A stretch of DNA of 64,000 bases, from assembly GCF_029989365.1 (NCBI RefSeq), contig NZ_JAPRAQ010000005.1:62001-126000 (forward strand). Reading direction: 5' to 3'. This document shows positions 43,952-52,775 of the stretch, piece by piece. Positions within the stretch are counted from its first letter, which is position 1; each line of letters starts with the position of its first letter. A model generated the notes under the pieces. That model saw only the letters and a list, made by a program, of their open reading frames with translations, was not told the DNA's origin and searched no databases. A program made the position numbers and the translations under genes. The stretch is from Bradyrhizobium sp. Arg816 (GTDB taxonomy: Bacteria > Pseudomonadota > Alphaproteobacteria > Rhizobiales > Xanthobacteraceae).

Positions 43952-44494
43952 ATGAACCAGCCGGCATCCGCCTACTTCATCGAGGACCGCCACGATCCCA
44001 ACGAGACGCATACGCTCTCGGTGCTCGTGCAGAACGAGCCGGGCGTGCTCGCGCGCGTCATCGGGCTGTTCTCCGGACGCGGCTACAACATCGAGAGTCT
44101 CACCGTCTCGGAGACCGAGAGCCAGAAGCATCTGTCGCGCATCACCATCGTCACCACGGGCACGCCGATGGTGATCGAGCAGATCAAGCACCAGCTCGAC
44201 CGCATGATCCCGGTCTATCGCGTCGTCGACATGACCCTGACCAAACGCTCGATCGAGCGCGAGCTTGCGATGGTGAAGGTGCGCGGCGAGGGCGAGCATC
44301 GCGTCGAGGCGCTGCGGCTGGCGGATGCGTTCCGCGCCCGCGTGATCGACGCCACCACCGAGAGCTTTGTGTTCGAGATCACGGGCAATACGGACAAGAT
44401 CAATCAGTTTATCGACCTGATGCGCCCGCTCGGCCTCGTCGAGGTGTCGCGCACCGGCGTTGCCGCGATTGGCCGCGGGCCTGAAGGGATGTGA
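43952..44494 (+). CDS. ilvN: Acetolactate synthase small subunit
   Basis: 180 residues. N-terminal ACT domain HTLSVLVQNEPGVLARVIGLFSGRGYNIESLTV and a C-terminal domain (VFEITGNTDKINQFIDLMRPLGLVEVSRTG). It activates IlvB and carries valine feedback inhibition. Translation starts 23 bases after the dehydratase stop with GAGGGGA upstream. The longer open frame overlapping the dehydratase is not used. Confidence 0.95.
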   Translation: MNQPASAYFIEDRHDPNETHTLSVLVQNEPGVLARVIGLFSGRGYNIESLTVSETESQKHLSRITIVTTGTPMVIEQIKHQLDRMIPVYRVVDMTLTKRSIERELAMVKVRGEGEHRVEALRLADAFRARVIDATTESFVFEITGNTDKINQFIDLMRPLGLVEVSRTGVAAIGRGPEGM

Positions 44495-44497
44495 GCC

Positions 44498-45193
44498 ATG
44501 CTGGCGCGCGACTGGTACTACAACGAGCGCAACCGGATGGGGATCGAGCCCGCAGTGGCCTCGATCTACGACGCCCATGACGATGCCGATCTGCGGGCGC
44601 GCGCCGCGCTGAAAATGCTCGGGGTGCAGCGCGGTTGGCGCATCGCGGATATCGGCTGCGGCAACGGCGTGCTCGCGACCGAAGCGGCGCTGATGGGTGC
44701 CGAGGTGGATGCCATCGACATCTCGCCGGCGATGCTGGCGCTCGCCGAGATCTACGCCCGCGACCGCAAGGCGCCGGTGCGCACGCAGTCCGCCGGCTTG
44801 CTCAGCTTCGCCTACCGGCCGGAATCCTACGATCTGATCGTCAGCGAGTTCACGCTGCACCATCTGCCGGATTTCTGGAAGGCGGTGGCGATGTCGCGGA
44901 TCTACCGTGCACTGAAGCCGGGCGCGAGCTTCTATCTGCGCGACATCGTCTACGCCTCGATGCCCGACGCCATCGAGCGCGACGTCGAGCAATGGGCCGA
45001 CTTCCATATCAAGAACCACGATTTTTCGCGCGAAAGCGTCGTCACGCACATGCGCGACGAATATTCCACCTTCGGCTGGGTGATGGAGCGGATGCTGACC
45101 GATGTCGGCTTCACGCTGGTCTCGGCCGACTACCACGCGCCCATGCACGGCACTTATCTGCTGCGGAAATCGAAAGCCGGCGAGCAAGGCTAG
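44498..45193 (+). CDS. Class I SAM-dependent methyltransferase
   Basis: 231 residues with SAM-binding motif I ADIGCGNGVLATEA near residue 50, followed by VDAIDISPAML and LIVSEFTLHHLPDF (motif II/III region). The substrate is not apparent. It begins three bases after ilvN, so it is within the ilv transcript. Confidence 0.88.
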   Translation: MLARDWYYNERNRMGIEPAVASIYDAHDDADLRARAALKMLGVQRGWRIADIGCGNGVLATEAALMGAEVDAIDISPAMLALAEIYARDRKAPVRTQSAGLLSFAYRPESYDLIVSEFTLHHLPDFWKAVAMSRIYRALKPGASFYLRDIVYASMPDAIERDVEQWADFHIKNHDFSRESVVTHMRDEYSTFGWVMERMLTDVGFTLVSADYHAPMHGTYLLRKSKAGEQG

Positions 45194-45242
45194 AACAGAA
45201 CAACAAACAGGGCTGCACGACAAAGCAGAGCCGAGAACAACA

Positions 45243-46118
45243 ATGAAGCCGGCCGATATCCTCATCGCCATTCTGGTGGCGGTCATCTGGGGGCTTGCCT
45301 TCGTGGCGAGCCGGATCGCGCTCGACGAATTTTCGCCGGAGCTGATGACGGCGATGCGCTTCACCATTGCCGCGGTGCCGTGCCTGTTCATTCCCAAGCC
45401 GAAGATCGCCTGGTCGCTGCTGATCGCGATCAGCTTCACGCTGTTCCTCGGCCAGTTCCTGAGCCAGGCCTATGGCATCGCCCACGGTGTGCCGGTGGGG
45501 CTCACCAGCGTCGTCGTGCAGAGCCAGGCGTTGTTCACCATCGGTTTTGCCGCGATCGCATTCGGCGAGCGGCCGACGCCAGTGCAGACGCTTGGCATTG
45601 TCATTGCCGCAGTCGGCCTGCTCATGATCTGCGGTACCGTCGGTTACGATTTCAGCGTTGGTGCCTTCGCGGTGCTGATGATCGCCCCGATTTGCTTCGC
45701 TGTCGGCAATCTCCTGCTGCGCGGCGCCCGCGGCGCGCCGATGTTCGACCTGTTCGCCTGGCTCTGCCTCACCGCCGCCGTGCCGCTGTTCGCGCTGGCG
45801 CTGGTCGTCAACGGGCCGGCGCCGACCTTCCAGTCGCTGATCCATATGTCGCCGACTGGCCTCGGCTGCCTGCTGGCGATCGGCGCCATCTCGACCAGCA
45901 TCGCCTATTGGCTGTGGGGCCGGCTGCTGCGTGATTATCCAGCCGCTCAAGTGGTGCCGTTCGCGCTGCTGGTGCCGTTCGTCGGCTCGGCCGCTTCCAG
46001 CATCGTGTTTGGCGAGAAGTTCGGCCCGTTGCGGCTGGCCGGGATGCTGACGGTCATCGGCGGCATCGCGGTCATGGTGCTGGCGAGACGCCCGCAGCCG
46101 CTGCCCAAGATCGCGTGA
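45243..46118 (+). CDS. EamA/DMT family transporter
   Basis: 291 residues with ten membrane helices in two EamA repeats (ILIAILVAVIWGLAFVASRIALDE and the second FALLVPFVGSAASSIVFGE). The family exports metabolites, often amino acids. Its place within the branched-chain operon, with a LysE-type exporter next door, suggests efflux of amino acids or analogues, which is inference only. The frame is open further upstream, but ATG 45243 begins the usual DMT start. Confidence 0.88.
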   Translation: MKPADILIAILVAVIWGLAFVASRIALDEFSPELMTAMRFTIAAVPCLFIPKPKIAWSLLIAISFTLFLGQFLSQAYGIAHGVPVGLTSVVVQSQALFTIGFAAIAFGERPTPVQTLGIVIAAVGLLMICGTVGYDFSVGAFAVLMIAPICFAVGNLLLRGARGAPMFDLFAWLCLTAAVPLFALALVVNGPAPTFQSLIHMSPTGLGCLLAIGAISTSIAYWLWGRLLRDYPAAQVVPFALLVPFVGSAASSIVFGEKFGPLRLAGMLTVIGGIAVMVLARRPQPLPKIA

Positions 46119-46125
46119 GGTGAGC

Positions 46126-46728
46126 ATGTCCCAGTCGCTGCTCTATGCCTTCATCATCTTCGCCCTCGTGATGTTCTTCACGCCGGGGCCGAACAACATC
46201 ATGCTGCTGTCGTCGGGACTGACTTACGGCTTCCGCCGCACCATCCCGCATATCGCCGGCATCACGATCGGCTTCGCCTTCATGGTCGGCGCCGTCGGCC
46301 TCGGGCTCGGCACCGTGTTTCTGGCCTATCCGATCCTCCAGACCATCCTGAAATATGCCGGCGCCGCCTACTTGATCTACCTCGCCGCGGTGATCGCCTT
46401 CTCGGGGCCGGCCAAGCCGGGCAAGGAGGACGGCCGTGGCCCGATGACCTTCTGGGGCGCGGCGATGTTCCAGTGGATCAACGCCAAGGGCTGGGTGATC
46501 GTGATCGGCACCATCACCGCCTATGCGGCCATCGCCCAATTCCCCCTCAACATCGCGATCCAGACCCTGATCAGCCTGCTCGTGGGCACGGTCTCGACGG
46601 TGGTCTGGGCCCTGTTCGGCACTGCACTACGACCGGTACTGACCTCGGAGCGGCTGGTCCGCGCCTTCAATATCGTGATGGCGCTGCTGCTGCTCGCCTC
46701 CCTCTACCCCGTTTTCATGGATGCATGA
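46126..46728 (+). CDS. LysE family amino acid exporter
   Basis: 200 residues with six membrane helices and the LysE/RhtB start FIIFALVMFFTPGPNNIMLLSSGLTYG. It exports amino acids or homoserine-type compounds. It follows the EamA gene by seven bases on the same strand, between ilvN and ilvC. Confidence 0.9.
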   Translation: MSQSLLYAFIIFALVMFFTPGPNNIMLLSSGLTYGFRRTIPHIAGITIGFAFMVGAVGLGLGTVFLAYPILQTILKYAGAAYLIYLAAVIAFSGPAKPGKEDGRGPMTFWGAAMFQWINAKGWVIVIGTITAYAAIAQFPLNIAIQTLISLLVGTVSTVVWALFGTALRPVLTSERLVRAFNIVMALLLLASLYPVFMDA

Positions 46729-46782
46729 TGTCGCGGATTTCCATGCAGAAACGGGTTTCCCTAGGGGCTGAAAATGCTCTAG

Positions 46783-47880
<1,098 letters not shown>

Positions 47881-47888
47881 CGGCTAGC

Positions 47889-47930
47889 CGTCATTCCGGG
47901 TTCGCGACTTCGTCGCGCCCCGGAATGACG
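47889..47930. repeat. Palindromic repeat CGTCATTCCGGG type
   Basis: CGTCATTCCGGG at the left and CCCCGGAATGACG at the right, enclosing a CGCGA...TCGCG stem. It starts eight bases after ilvC. This is a widely dispersed rhizobial intergenic repeat type. Confidence 0.8.
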
Positions 47931-47986
47931 CGCGAAACAACAAGCTTCGCTCGCCGAACCAAATCTTAAACCTTCTCGACTACATC

Positions 47987-48020
47987 GGAGCGAGATCGCA
48001 AACGGCGGTCTCGCTCCTTT
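47987..48020 (+). terminator. Terminator downstream of ilvC
   Basis: GGAGCGAGA, 13-base loop, TCTCGCTCC then TTTC. The 9-base arms match perfectly. Confidence 0.65.
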
Positions 48021-48353
48021 CATCTCGCGCGAAGCATTGCTGCTTCATTCAAATTCTTCGCGAGCTGACATGCCCCCCGAGCACGAAGAACTGACGCTTA
48101 AACCACATTCTTGGTCTCGCGTCGTTTTCAGAACTCTTCCAGAACCTCGCGATCGCCAAAAGCCCAGCGTCTTCAGGGTCGAAGATTCGGATCTTCATCT
48201 GCATCTTCAGGGCGCAATCAATCTGATGTCGCGAAGCTCGCGCGCCGCTTCATCTTAAGAATCGACACCCGCGACGTCCCTTTGAGCGTTGGGTGGCATT
48301 GCGCTGACACATCCTTCTCTCCATGATCGCGGGAACTTGAGGGGGAGGGGTCT

Positions 48354-49205
48354 ATGCGATCTGTCGTCGTCACCGGCGCGTCCACCGGCATCGGCTGGGC
48401 CATTGCGAAATTTCTGATCGGACGCGGCTACCGCGTCTTCGGCAGCGTCCGCAAGCAGGCCGACGCCGACCGGCTCAGGGGTGAGTTCGGCGCGAACTTC
48501 ACACCGCTCCTGTTCGACGTTACCGACGAGGCCGCCGTGCTCGCCGCTGCGCGCCAGGTTCGCGAGGCGCTGGCTGGCGAGACGCTGGCGGGTCTCGTCA
48601 ACAATGCCGGCATTGCGGTCGCGGGGCCGGTCCTCGAATTGTCGGCGGATGATTTCCGCCGCCAGATCGACATCAACGTCATCGGGCCGGTCATCGCGAC
48701 GCAAGCCTTCGGGCCGCTGCTCGGCGCGGACCCGTCGCTGAAGGGGCCGAAGGGGCGGATCGTGATGATCAGCTCCGTCGCCGGCAAGAACGGCAATCCG
48801 CTGTCGGCGCCTTACTGCACCTCCAAGCACGCCATCGAGGGCCTGTCCGAGAGCCTGCGGCGTGAGCTGATGCTGTTCGGGATCGACGTTATCATCGTCG
48901 CCCCGGGCGCAGTGAAGACGCCGATCTGGAGCAAGGCCGAAGAGATCGATCTCTCCGTCTACAAGAACTCCCCCTATCTGCCGGCGCTGAACAAGGTCAT
49001 GGCGTTCATGATGGACCTCGGTGCGAAGGGTTTGCCGGCCGAGCGCATCGCCCAAATCGTGTTCGAGGCGCTGACCGCTGCGAGCCCCAAGGTGCGCTAC
49101 CAGATCACGCCGGACCCGCTGCGCCATCTGGTCGGCGCATTGCTGCCGAAACGGATGGTCGATCGCATCATCGCCAAGCGCCTTGGGTTCCTGCCGCAGG
49201 GCTGA
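48354..49205 (+). CDS. SDR family NAD(P)-dependent oxidoreductase
   Basis: 283 residues. TGASTGIGWAIAKFL near the N-terminus, NNAGIAVAG, SSVAGKNGNPLSAPYCTSKHAIEG with the catalytic Tyr and Lys (YCTSK). The extended C-terminus fits the retinol/17-beta-hydroxysteroid dehydrogenase-like branch, but substrate is unknown. A strong GGAGGGG precedes the ATG. Confidence 0.92.
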   Translation: MRSVVVTGASTGIGWAIAKFLIGRGYRVFGSVRKQADADRLRGEFGANFTPLLFDVTDEAAVLAAARQVREALAGETLAGLVNNAGIAVAGPVLELSADDFRRQIDINVIGPVIATQAFGPLLGADPSLKGPKGRIVMISSVAGKNGNPLSAPYCTSKHAIEGLSESLRRELMLFGIDVIIVAPGAVKTPIWSKAEEIDLSVYKNSPYLPALNKVMAFMMDLGAKGLPAERIAQIVFEALTAASPKVRYQITPDPLRHLVGALLPKRMVDRIIAKRLGFLPQG

Positions 49206-49212
49206 TTGACGT

Positions 49213-49833
49213 TCAGCTCGCTTCGGCCGTCCGTCGGCGGGGTTGGGCGGCCATCGCAATCAGCCGCAGCGCCATCACGGCGAGCAGCGGAATGAGGAAG
49301 GCGGCATGGAGCGGCATCGCCGGCACGCGCTTGCCGAACGACACCATGAACTGGAACCAGAGATAGTAGCCGCCCACGAGGTGCAGCACGCGCCAGGCCT
49401 GCGGCCCGAGCAGCGCGGCGGTGCGGTCGAACGAGGTCGCGCTCATGGCGATGATGAACGCATAGCCGATGCCGCCGAAGATGTAGGAGGCGGCCGAGGT
49501 GGTCTCCGCAAAGCCGGCCGGGTCCATTTTGGCGAAGGCAACGATCGCGACCGCGTGGATGGCGTGGGAGGCCGCAAAGCTCAGGCCCAGATAGCGGCGG
49601 TTGCGGCGCTGCCAGCGGGTCCAGGCGTTCGGCCACAGCCGTGCGAGCGCCGCGGCACTGAAGGCAAGACAGAACAGCAGCAGCGAGCTTCGCGCCGTGA
49701 AACGGATCACCATCCGCACACCCTCGACCTCGAACTGCCGCATCGACGCGATCCACAGGCTGAGCGCGATCAGACTCAGGAAGAGAACGGCGAGCAGCCG
49801 CCAGCCCTCGAACCAGCTTTGACGTTGTGACAT
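49213..49833 (-). CDS. Ferric-reductase-like transmembrane protein
   Basis: 206 residues, about six membrane helices with histidines in AASHAIHAVAI and WRVLHLVGGYYLW positioned as heme ligands, as in the ferric reductase-like domain (MsrQ/YedZ and NOX relatives). It lacks an attached flavin domain. It probably carries electrons through heme in the inner membrane. Divergent from a TetR gene with two operator-like palindromes between them. Confidence 0.82.
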   Translation of the reverse strand: MSQRQSWFEGWRLLAVLFLSLIALSLWIASMRQFEVEGVRMVIRFTARSSLLLFCLAFSAAALARLWPNAWTRWQRRNRRYLGLSFAASHAIHAVAIVAFAKMDPAGFAETTSAASYIFGGIGYAFIIAMSATSFDRTAALLGPQAWRVLHLVGGYYLWFQFMVSFGKRVPAMPLHAAFLIPLLAVMALRLIAMAAQPRRRTAEAS

Positions 49834-49850
49834 GGCGATCTCCTCCCTTA

Positions 49851-49910
49851 TGTAATCATCGATTACATTTCAGGCTAGCGAAATCGTCAACGGTGTAATC
49901 GATGCTTACA
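49851..49910. promoter_or_regulatory. Two palindromic operators between ferric-reductase-like and TetR genes
   Basis: TGTAATCATCGATTACA (49851-49867) is a palindrome with 7-base arms. TGTAATCGATGCTTACA (49894-49910) is the same site with one arm mismatch. They are 43 bases apart centre to centre and flank the promoter region of both genes. Confidence 0.75.
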
Positions 49911-49939
49911 TTCACGTTCGAGTGATGCTAGGAAGCGCC

Positions 49940-50605
49940 ATGCCTGCCCGACAGCCGTCCAAGCCGCGCGCGCGTCGCCAAACTTCCGAGGCCCGCCCCT
50001 ATCATCACGGCGACCTCCGCCGCGTGCTGATCGATGCTGCGTTGCAACTGGCGGCAGAGGGTGCCGAAGTCTCGGTGCGCGAGGCCGCGCGCCGGGCCGC
50101 GGTTTCGCCGGGGGCGCCGTTCCGGCACTTCCCCAACCGCGACGCGCTGATGGCGGCGGTGGCCGGGGAGGCGCAGCGGCGCTTTCGTGCCGAGATCGAG
50201 GTGGCGCTGAACCAGGCGCCGGCCGCCGACCCACTGGCCCGCTTCCGCGCCTTTGGCCTCGCTTACCTGCGCTGGGCGATGCGCAACCCCGCTCATTTCG
50301 AGATCATCTCGACTGGACGCTATTTTGCTCATGGCAGCTCCGCGGAGCTGACGCGCGACAATGCCGAGCTGATCGCTCTGACCGAACGGATGCTGGCTGA
50401 CGCGGCGGAGCAGGGCCTGTTGCGGTCGGCCGACCTCAAGCGCATCCAGATCGCCGGCCGCGCCCTGGTCTACGGCTTTGCCCGGATGAATCTCGACGGC
50501 CACTTTCCGCGCTGGGGGGTGGAGGAGGGCGAAACCGAGCGGATGGCGGAAGGGGTGATCGACCTGTTCATCGCGGGGATTGCCAAGCCGACGCGCGGCG
50601 CCTGA
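49940..50605 (+). CDS. TetR/AcrR family regulator with WHG domain
   Basis: 221 residues. HTH: YHHGDLRRVLIDAALQLAAEGAEVSVREAARRAAVSPGAPFRHFPNRDAL. The start HHGDLR and the C-terminal region are characteristic of the TetR/WHG subgroup. ATG at 49940 is used because AGGAAG lies just before it; earlier in-frame starts exist. It likely represses itself and the divergent membrane gene through the palindromes upstream. Confidence 0.92.
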   Translation: MPARQPSKPRARRQTSEARPYHHGDLRRVLIDAALQLAAEGAEVSVREAARRAAVSPGAPFRHFPNRDALMAAVAGEAQRRFRAEIEVALNQAPAADPLARFRAFGLAYLRWAMRNPAHFEIISTGRYFAHGSSAELTRDNAELIALTERMLADAAEQGLLRSADLKRIQIAGRALVYGFARMNLDGHFPRWGVEEGETERMAEGVIDLFIAGIAKPTRGA

Positions 50606-50931
50606 TCTGCCGGACCCTCGTGGTGAGGAGGCGCGTAGCGCCGTCTGCGGACGATGCTTCGCTTCGCCGCGAGAACCATGCAGGCGCACTCGGGCCTCGC
50701 CCTTCGAGACGCCTGCTTCGCAGGCTCCTCAGGGTGAGGGGATCGAGTTGGCCGTGCGGCTGTTCGCCGCCTGCTAACATTAAGCGAAGGTCGGACCGCG
50801 ACATGCGTTGCTTGTCCGTGACCATTCAATTACAGTTTTATGACACGGTGCAGGCTTCCGGCTGCGCCGAACGCCGCAGGCTGGCCGACAGCTGGGTATT
50901 CATTGCGCCGGACCAGCTGTTGCGTGCCGTA
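50606..50931. other. Intergenic region with family A repeat
   Basis: 326 bases, mostly a composite repeat (50618-50740). The remainder is promoter-like. The downstream frame is open through it, but the composition looks non-coding. Confidence 0.5.
50618..50740. repeat. Dispersed palindromic repeat, family A copy 2
   Basis: Shares CCTTCGAGACGCC...GCAGGCTCCTCAGGGTGAGG and GGTGAGGAGGCGCGTAGCGCCG with the copy at 8899-9010, but in the opposite order. Confidence 0.7.
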
Positions 50932-52647
50932 ATGGCGTCCGTGCCCAATCCAGGTCCTTCTGCCACCACCGCCGTGCTGGCGAGCGTTGCTGCGCTCGGC
51001 ATCTGGCGCCTGCTTGCGGTTGCCGCGCCGCATCTTGCCGCCCTCGCGCTGATGTACGAGACCGAGACGGATTTCGGGTCGCGGCTGTCCTTCGCTCTCG
51101 CCTGGGGCATCCTCAATTTCTTCTGGATCACGCTCTTGCGGCGGCCGGCACTGTCGGGCGCGCTGTCGCTGACCATGGTCGTCGTGCTGGTGCTGCTGTC
51201 GCGGCTCAAGCACGACGTCGTGCAGATGACGGTCAACTTCATCGACCTGATGATGATCGACCGCGACACCGTGGCGTTCCTGTTCACGATCTTCCCGAAT
51301 TTGCGCTGGTCGGTGATCGGGACTGGCCTCGTCACGCTGCCGCTGATGTATGCGCTGTGGTGGCTCGATCCGTTTCGCATCCGCCGCCTGCCGGCGCTCG
51401 CCTTTATGCTTGCCTGCCTCTCTGTGCTGGTCGGCTATTCGCTCTATCATCCTGATGAAGCCTGGCGCGGCTATTACGACGACGGCTATCTCTCGAAATT
51501 CTTCCGCTCCGGCGTCAGCGCGGTTTCCGACTTCGCGCAATACGGTTTCATGGAGTCGGCGGCATCGACCAACGAGCGGCTCAACATGCCGCTGGTGGAT
51601 GCCTGCCACCCCGCCGGCCGGCGGCCGAACATCATCATGGTCCATGATGAATCGAGCTTCGACATTCGCGCCGCCCAGGGCATCAAGGTGCCACCGCGCT
51701 ATGGCGATCATTTCAAATCCTGGGACGGCAAGCAGCGCACGTTCCTGGCCGAGAGCAATGGCGGGCCGAGCTGGTTCACCGAATACAACGTGCTCGCTGG
51801 CCTCTCCTCGCGCTCGTTCGGCCGCTTCGCCTATTTCGTGACGCGCATCGCCTCAAACCGCGTCGAGCGCGGCCTGCCGCTGGCGCTGCGCCGCTGCGGC
51901 TATGACACGCTATCGCTCTATCCCGCCTATGGCGGCTTCATGGGCGCGCGCAGCTTTCAGGTGACGACCGGCGTCGAACGCTTCCTCGACTCGAAGGATC
52001 TCGGCGCCAAGGACGTCGAGCCGGACTCTTTTTTCTACGACAAGGCGCTCCAGCTGATAGGCCAGCAGCCGCCGAACAAGCCGCTGTTCACCTTCATCTA
52101 TCTCGGCGCCAATCATTTCCCCTGGGAGACGCGCTTCCGCCCCGATCTGCTGCCGAACTGGCGCGCGCCGGGCAATGATGTGGCATCCATCGACGAATAT
52201 CTGCGCCGGCAGGCGATGAGCGCCGAGCAGTACAGAGCGTTTGTCGCGGGCCTGAAGAAGAATTTTCCCGGTGAGCCCTTCCTGATCGTGCGCTACGGCG
52301 ATCACCAGCCCGAGTTTGCGCCGAACCTCCTCGAGCCCGGGCTTGACGAGGGCGCGCTCGGCAAGAAGCTCGACGCTTACGATCCGCGTCTCTATGCGAC
52401 CTATTACGCGATCGACGTCATCAATTTCGAGCCGGTGAAGAGCGAGGCCGTGATGGACACGGTCGACGGCCCCTATCTCCCGCTGGTGATTCAGGAGGCC
52501 GCCGGCATTCCGCTCGATCCCTCCTTTGCAGCGCAGAAGGAGATCATGCTCCGCTGCAAAGGCATCTTCTACGGTTGCAAGGACGGCGCCGAGGCGCGGC
52601 GGCTCAACCGGCTGCTGATCAATGCCGGGATCATCCGGGGGCTGTAG
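50932..52647 (+). CDS. Membrane sulfatase-like (LTA synthase/OpgB-type) protein
   Basis: About 571 residues. The N-terminal half has five or so membrane helices; the C-terminal half is an alkaline-phosphatase-superfamily domain. RPNIIMVHDESSFD carries the metal site and would place the nucleophile near the Ser pair; ESNGGPSWFTEYNVLAGL, FTFIYLGANHFPWE and RYGDHQPEF are further metal-binding motifs. It probably transfers phosphoglycerol, phosphoethanolamine or a similar group to an envelope glycan. Start is uncertain: the frame is open to 50620 and an ATG at 50803 is possible. Confidence 0.78.
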   Translation: MASVPNPGPSATTAVLASVAALGIWRLLAVAAPHLAALALMYETETDFGSRLSFALAWGILNFFWITLLRRPALSGALSLTMVVVLVLLSRLKHDVVQMTVNFIDLMMIDRDTVAFLFTIFPNLRWSVIGTGLVTLPLMYALWWLDPFRIRRLPALAFMLACLSVLVGYSLYHPDEAWRGYYDDGYLSKFFRSGVSAVSDFAQYGFMESAASTNERLNMPLVDACHPAGRRPNIIMVHDESSFDIRAAQGIKVPPRYGDHFKSWDGKQRTFLAESNGGPSWFTEYNVLAGLSSRSFGRFAYFVTRIASNRVERGLPLALRRCGYDTLSLYPAYGGFMGARSFQVTTGVERFLDSKDLGAKDVEPDSFFYDKALQLIGQQPPNKPLFTFIYLGANHFPWETRFRPDLLPNWRAPGNDVASIDEYLRRQAMSAEQYRAFVAGLKKNFPGEPFLIVRYGDHQPEFAPNLLEPGLDEGALGKKLDAYDPRLYATYYAIDVINFEPVKSEAVMDTVDGPYLPLVIQEAAGIPLDPSFAAQKEIMLRCKGIFYGCKDGAEARRLNRLLINAGIIRGL

Positions 52648-52673
52648 CGCTGATCGCAACGCAGACCCAGATC

Positions 52674-52764
52674 GTAGGGTGGGCAAAGCGAAGCGTGCCC
52701 ACCATCCCGTTGCGCGTGTTGAGAGACGGTGGGCACGGCGCTTACGCGCCTTTGCCCACCCTAC
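52674..52764. repeat. Palindromic repeat GTAGGGTGGGCAAAG type
   Basis: GTAGGGTGGGCAAAG (52674-52688) and CTTTGCCCACCCTAC (52750-52764) are perfect inverted arms. Inner segments GTGCCCACC and GGTGGGCAC also pair. About 91 bases in the intergenic space. Confidence 0.85.
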
Positions 52765-52775
52765 GAAATCCGGGC

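Larger units (their letters stand above)
47881..48353. other. Intergenic region after ilvC
   Basis: 473 bases. It contains a palindromic repeat (47889-47930), a terminator (47987-48020) and about 330 bases with no recognisable gene. A 73-codon frame at 48037-48258 has no family features. Confidence 0.5.

Noticed and set aside
48037..48258. 73-codon plus-strand frame after ilvC
   Set aside because: No ribosome-binding site of note, no family features, and it lies in a region of hairpins.
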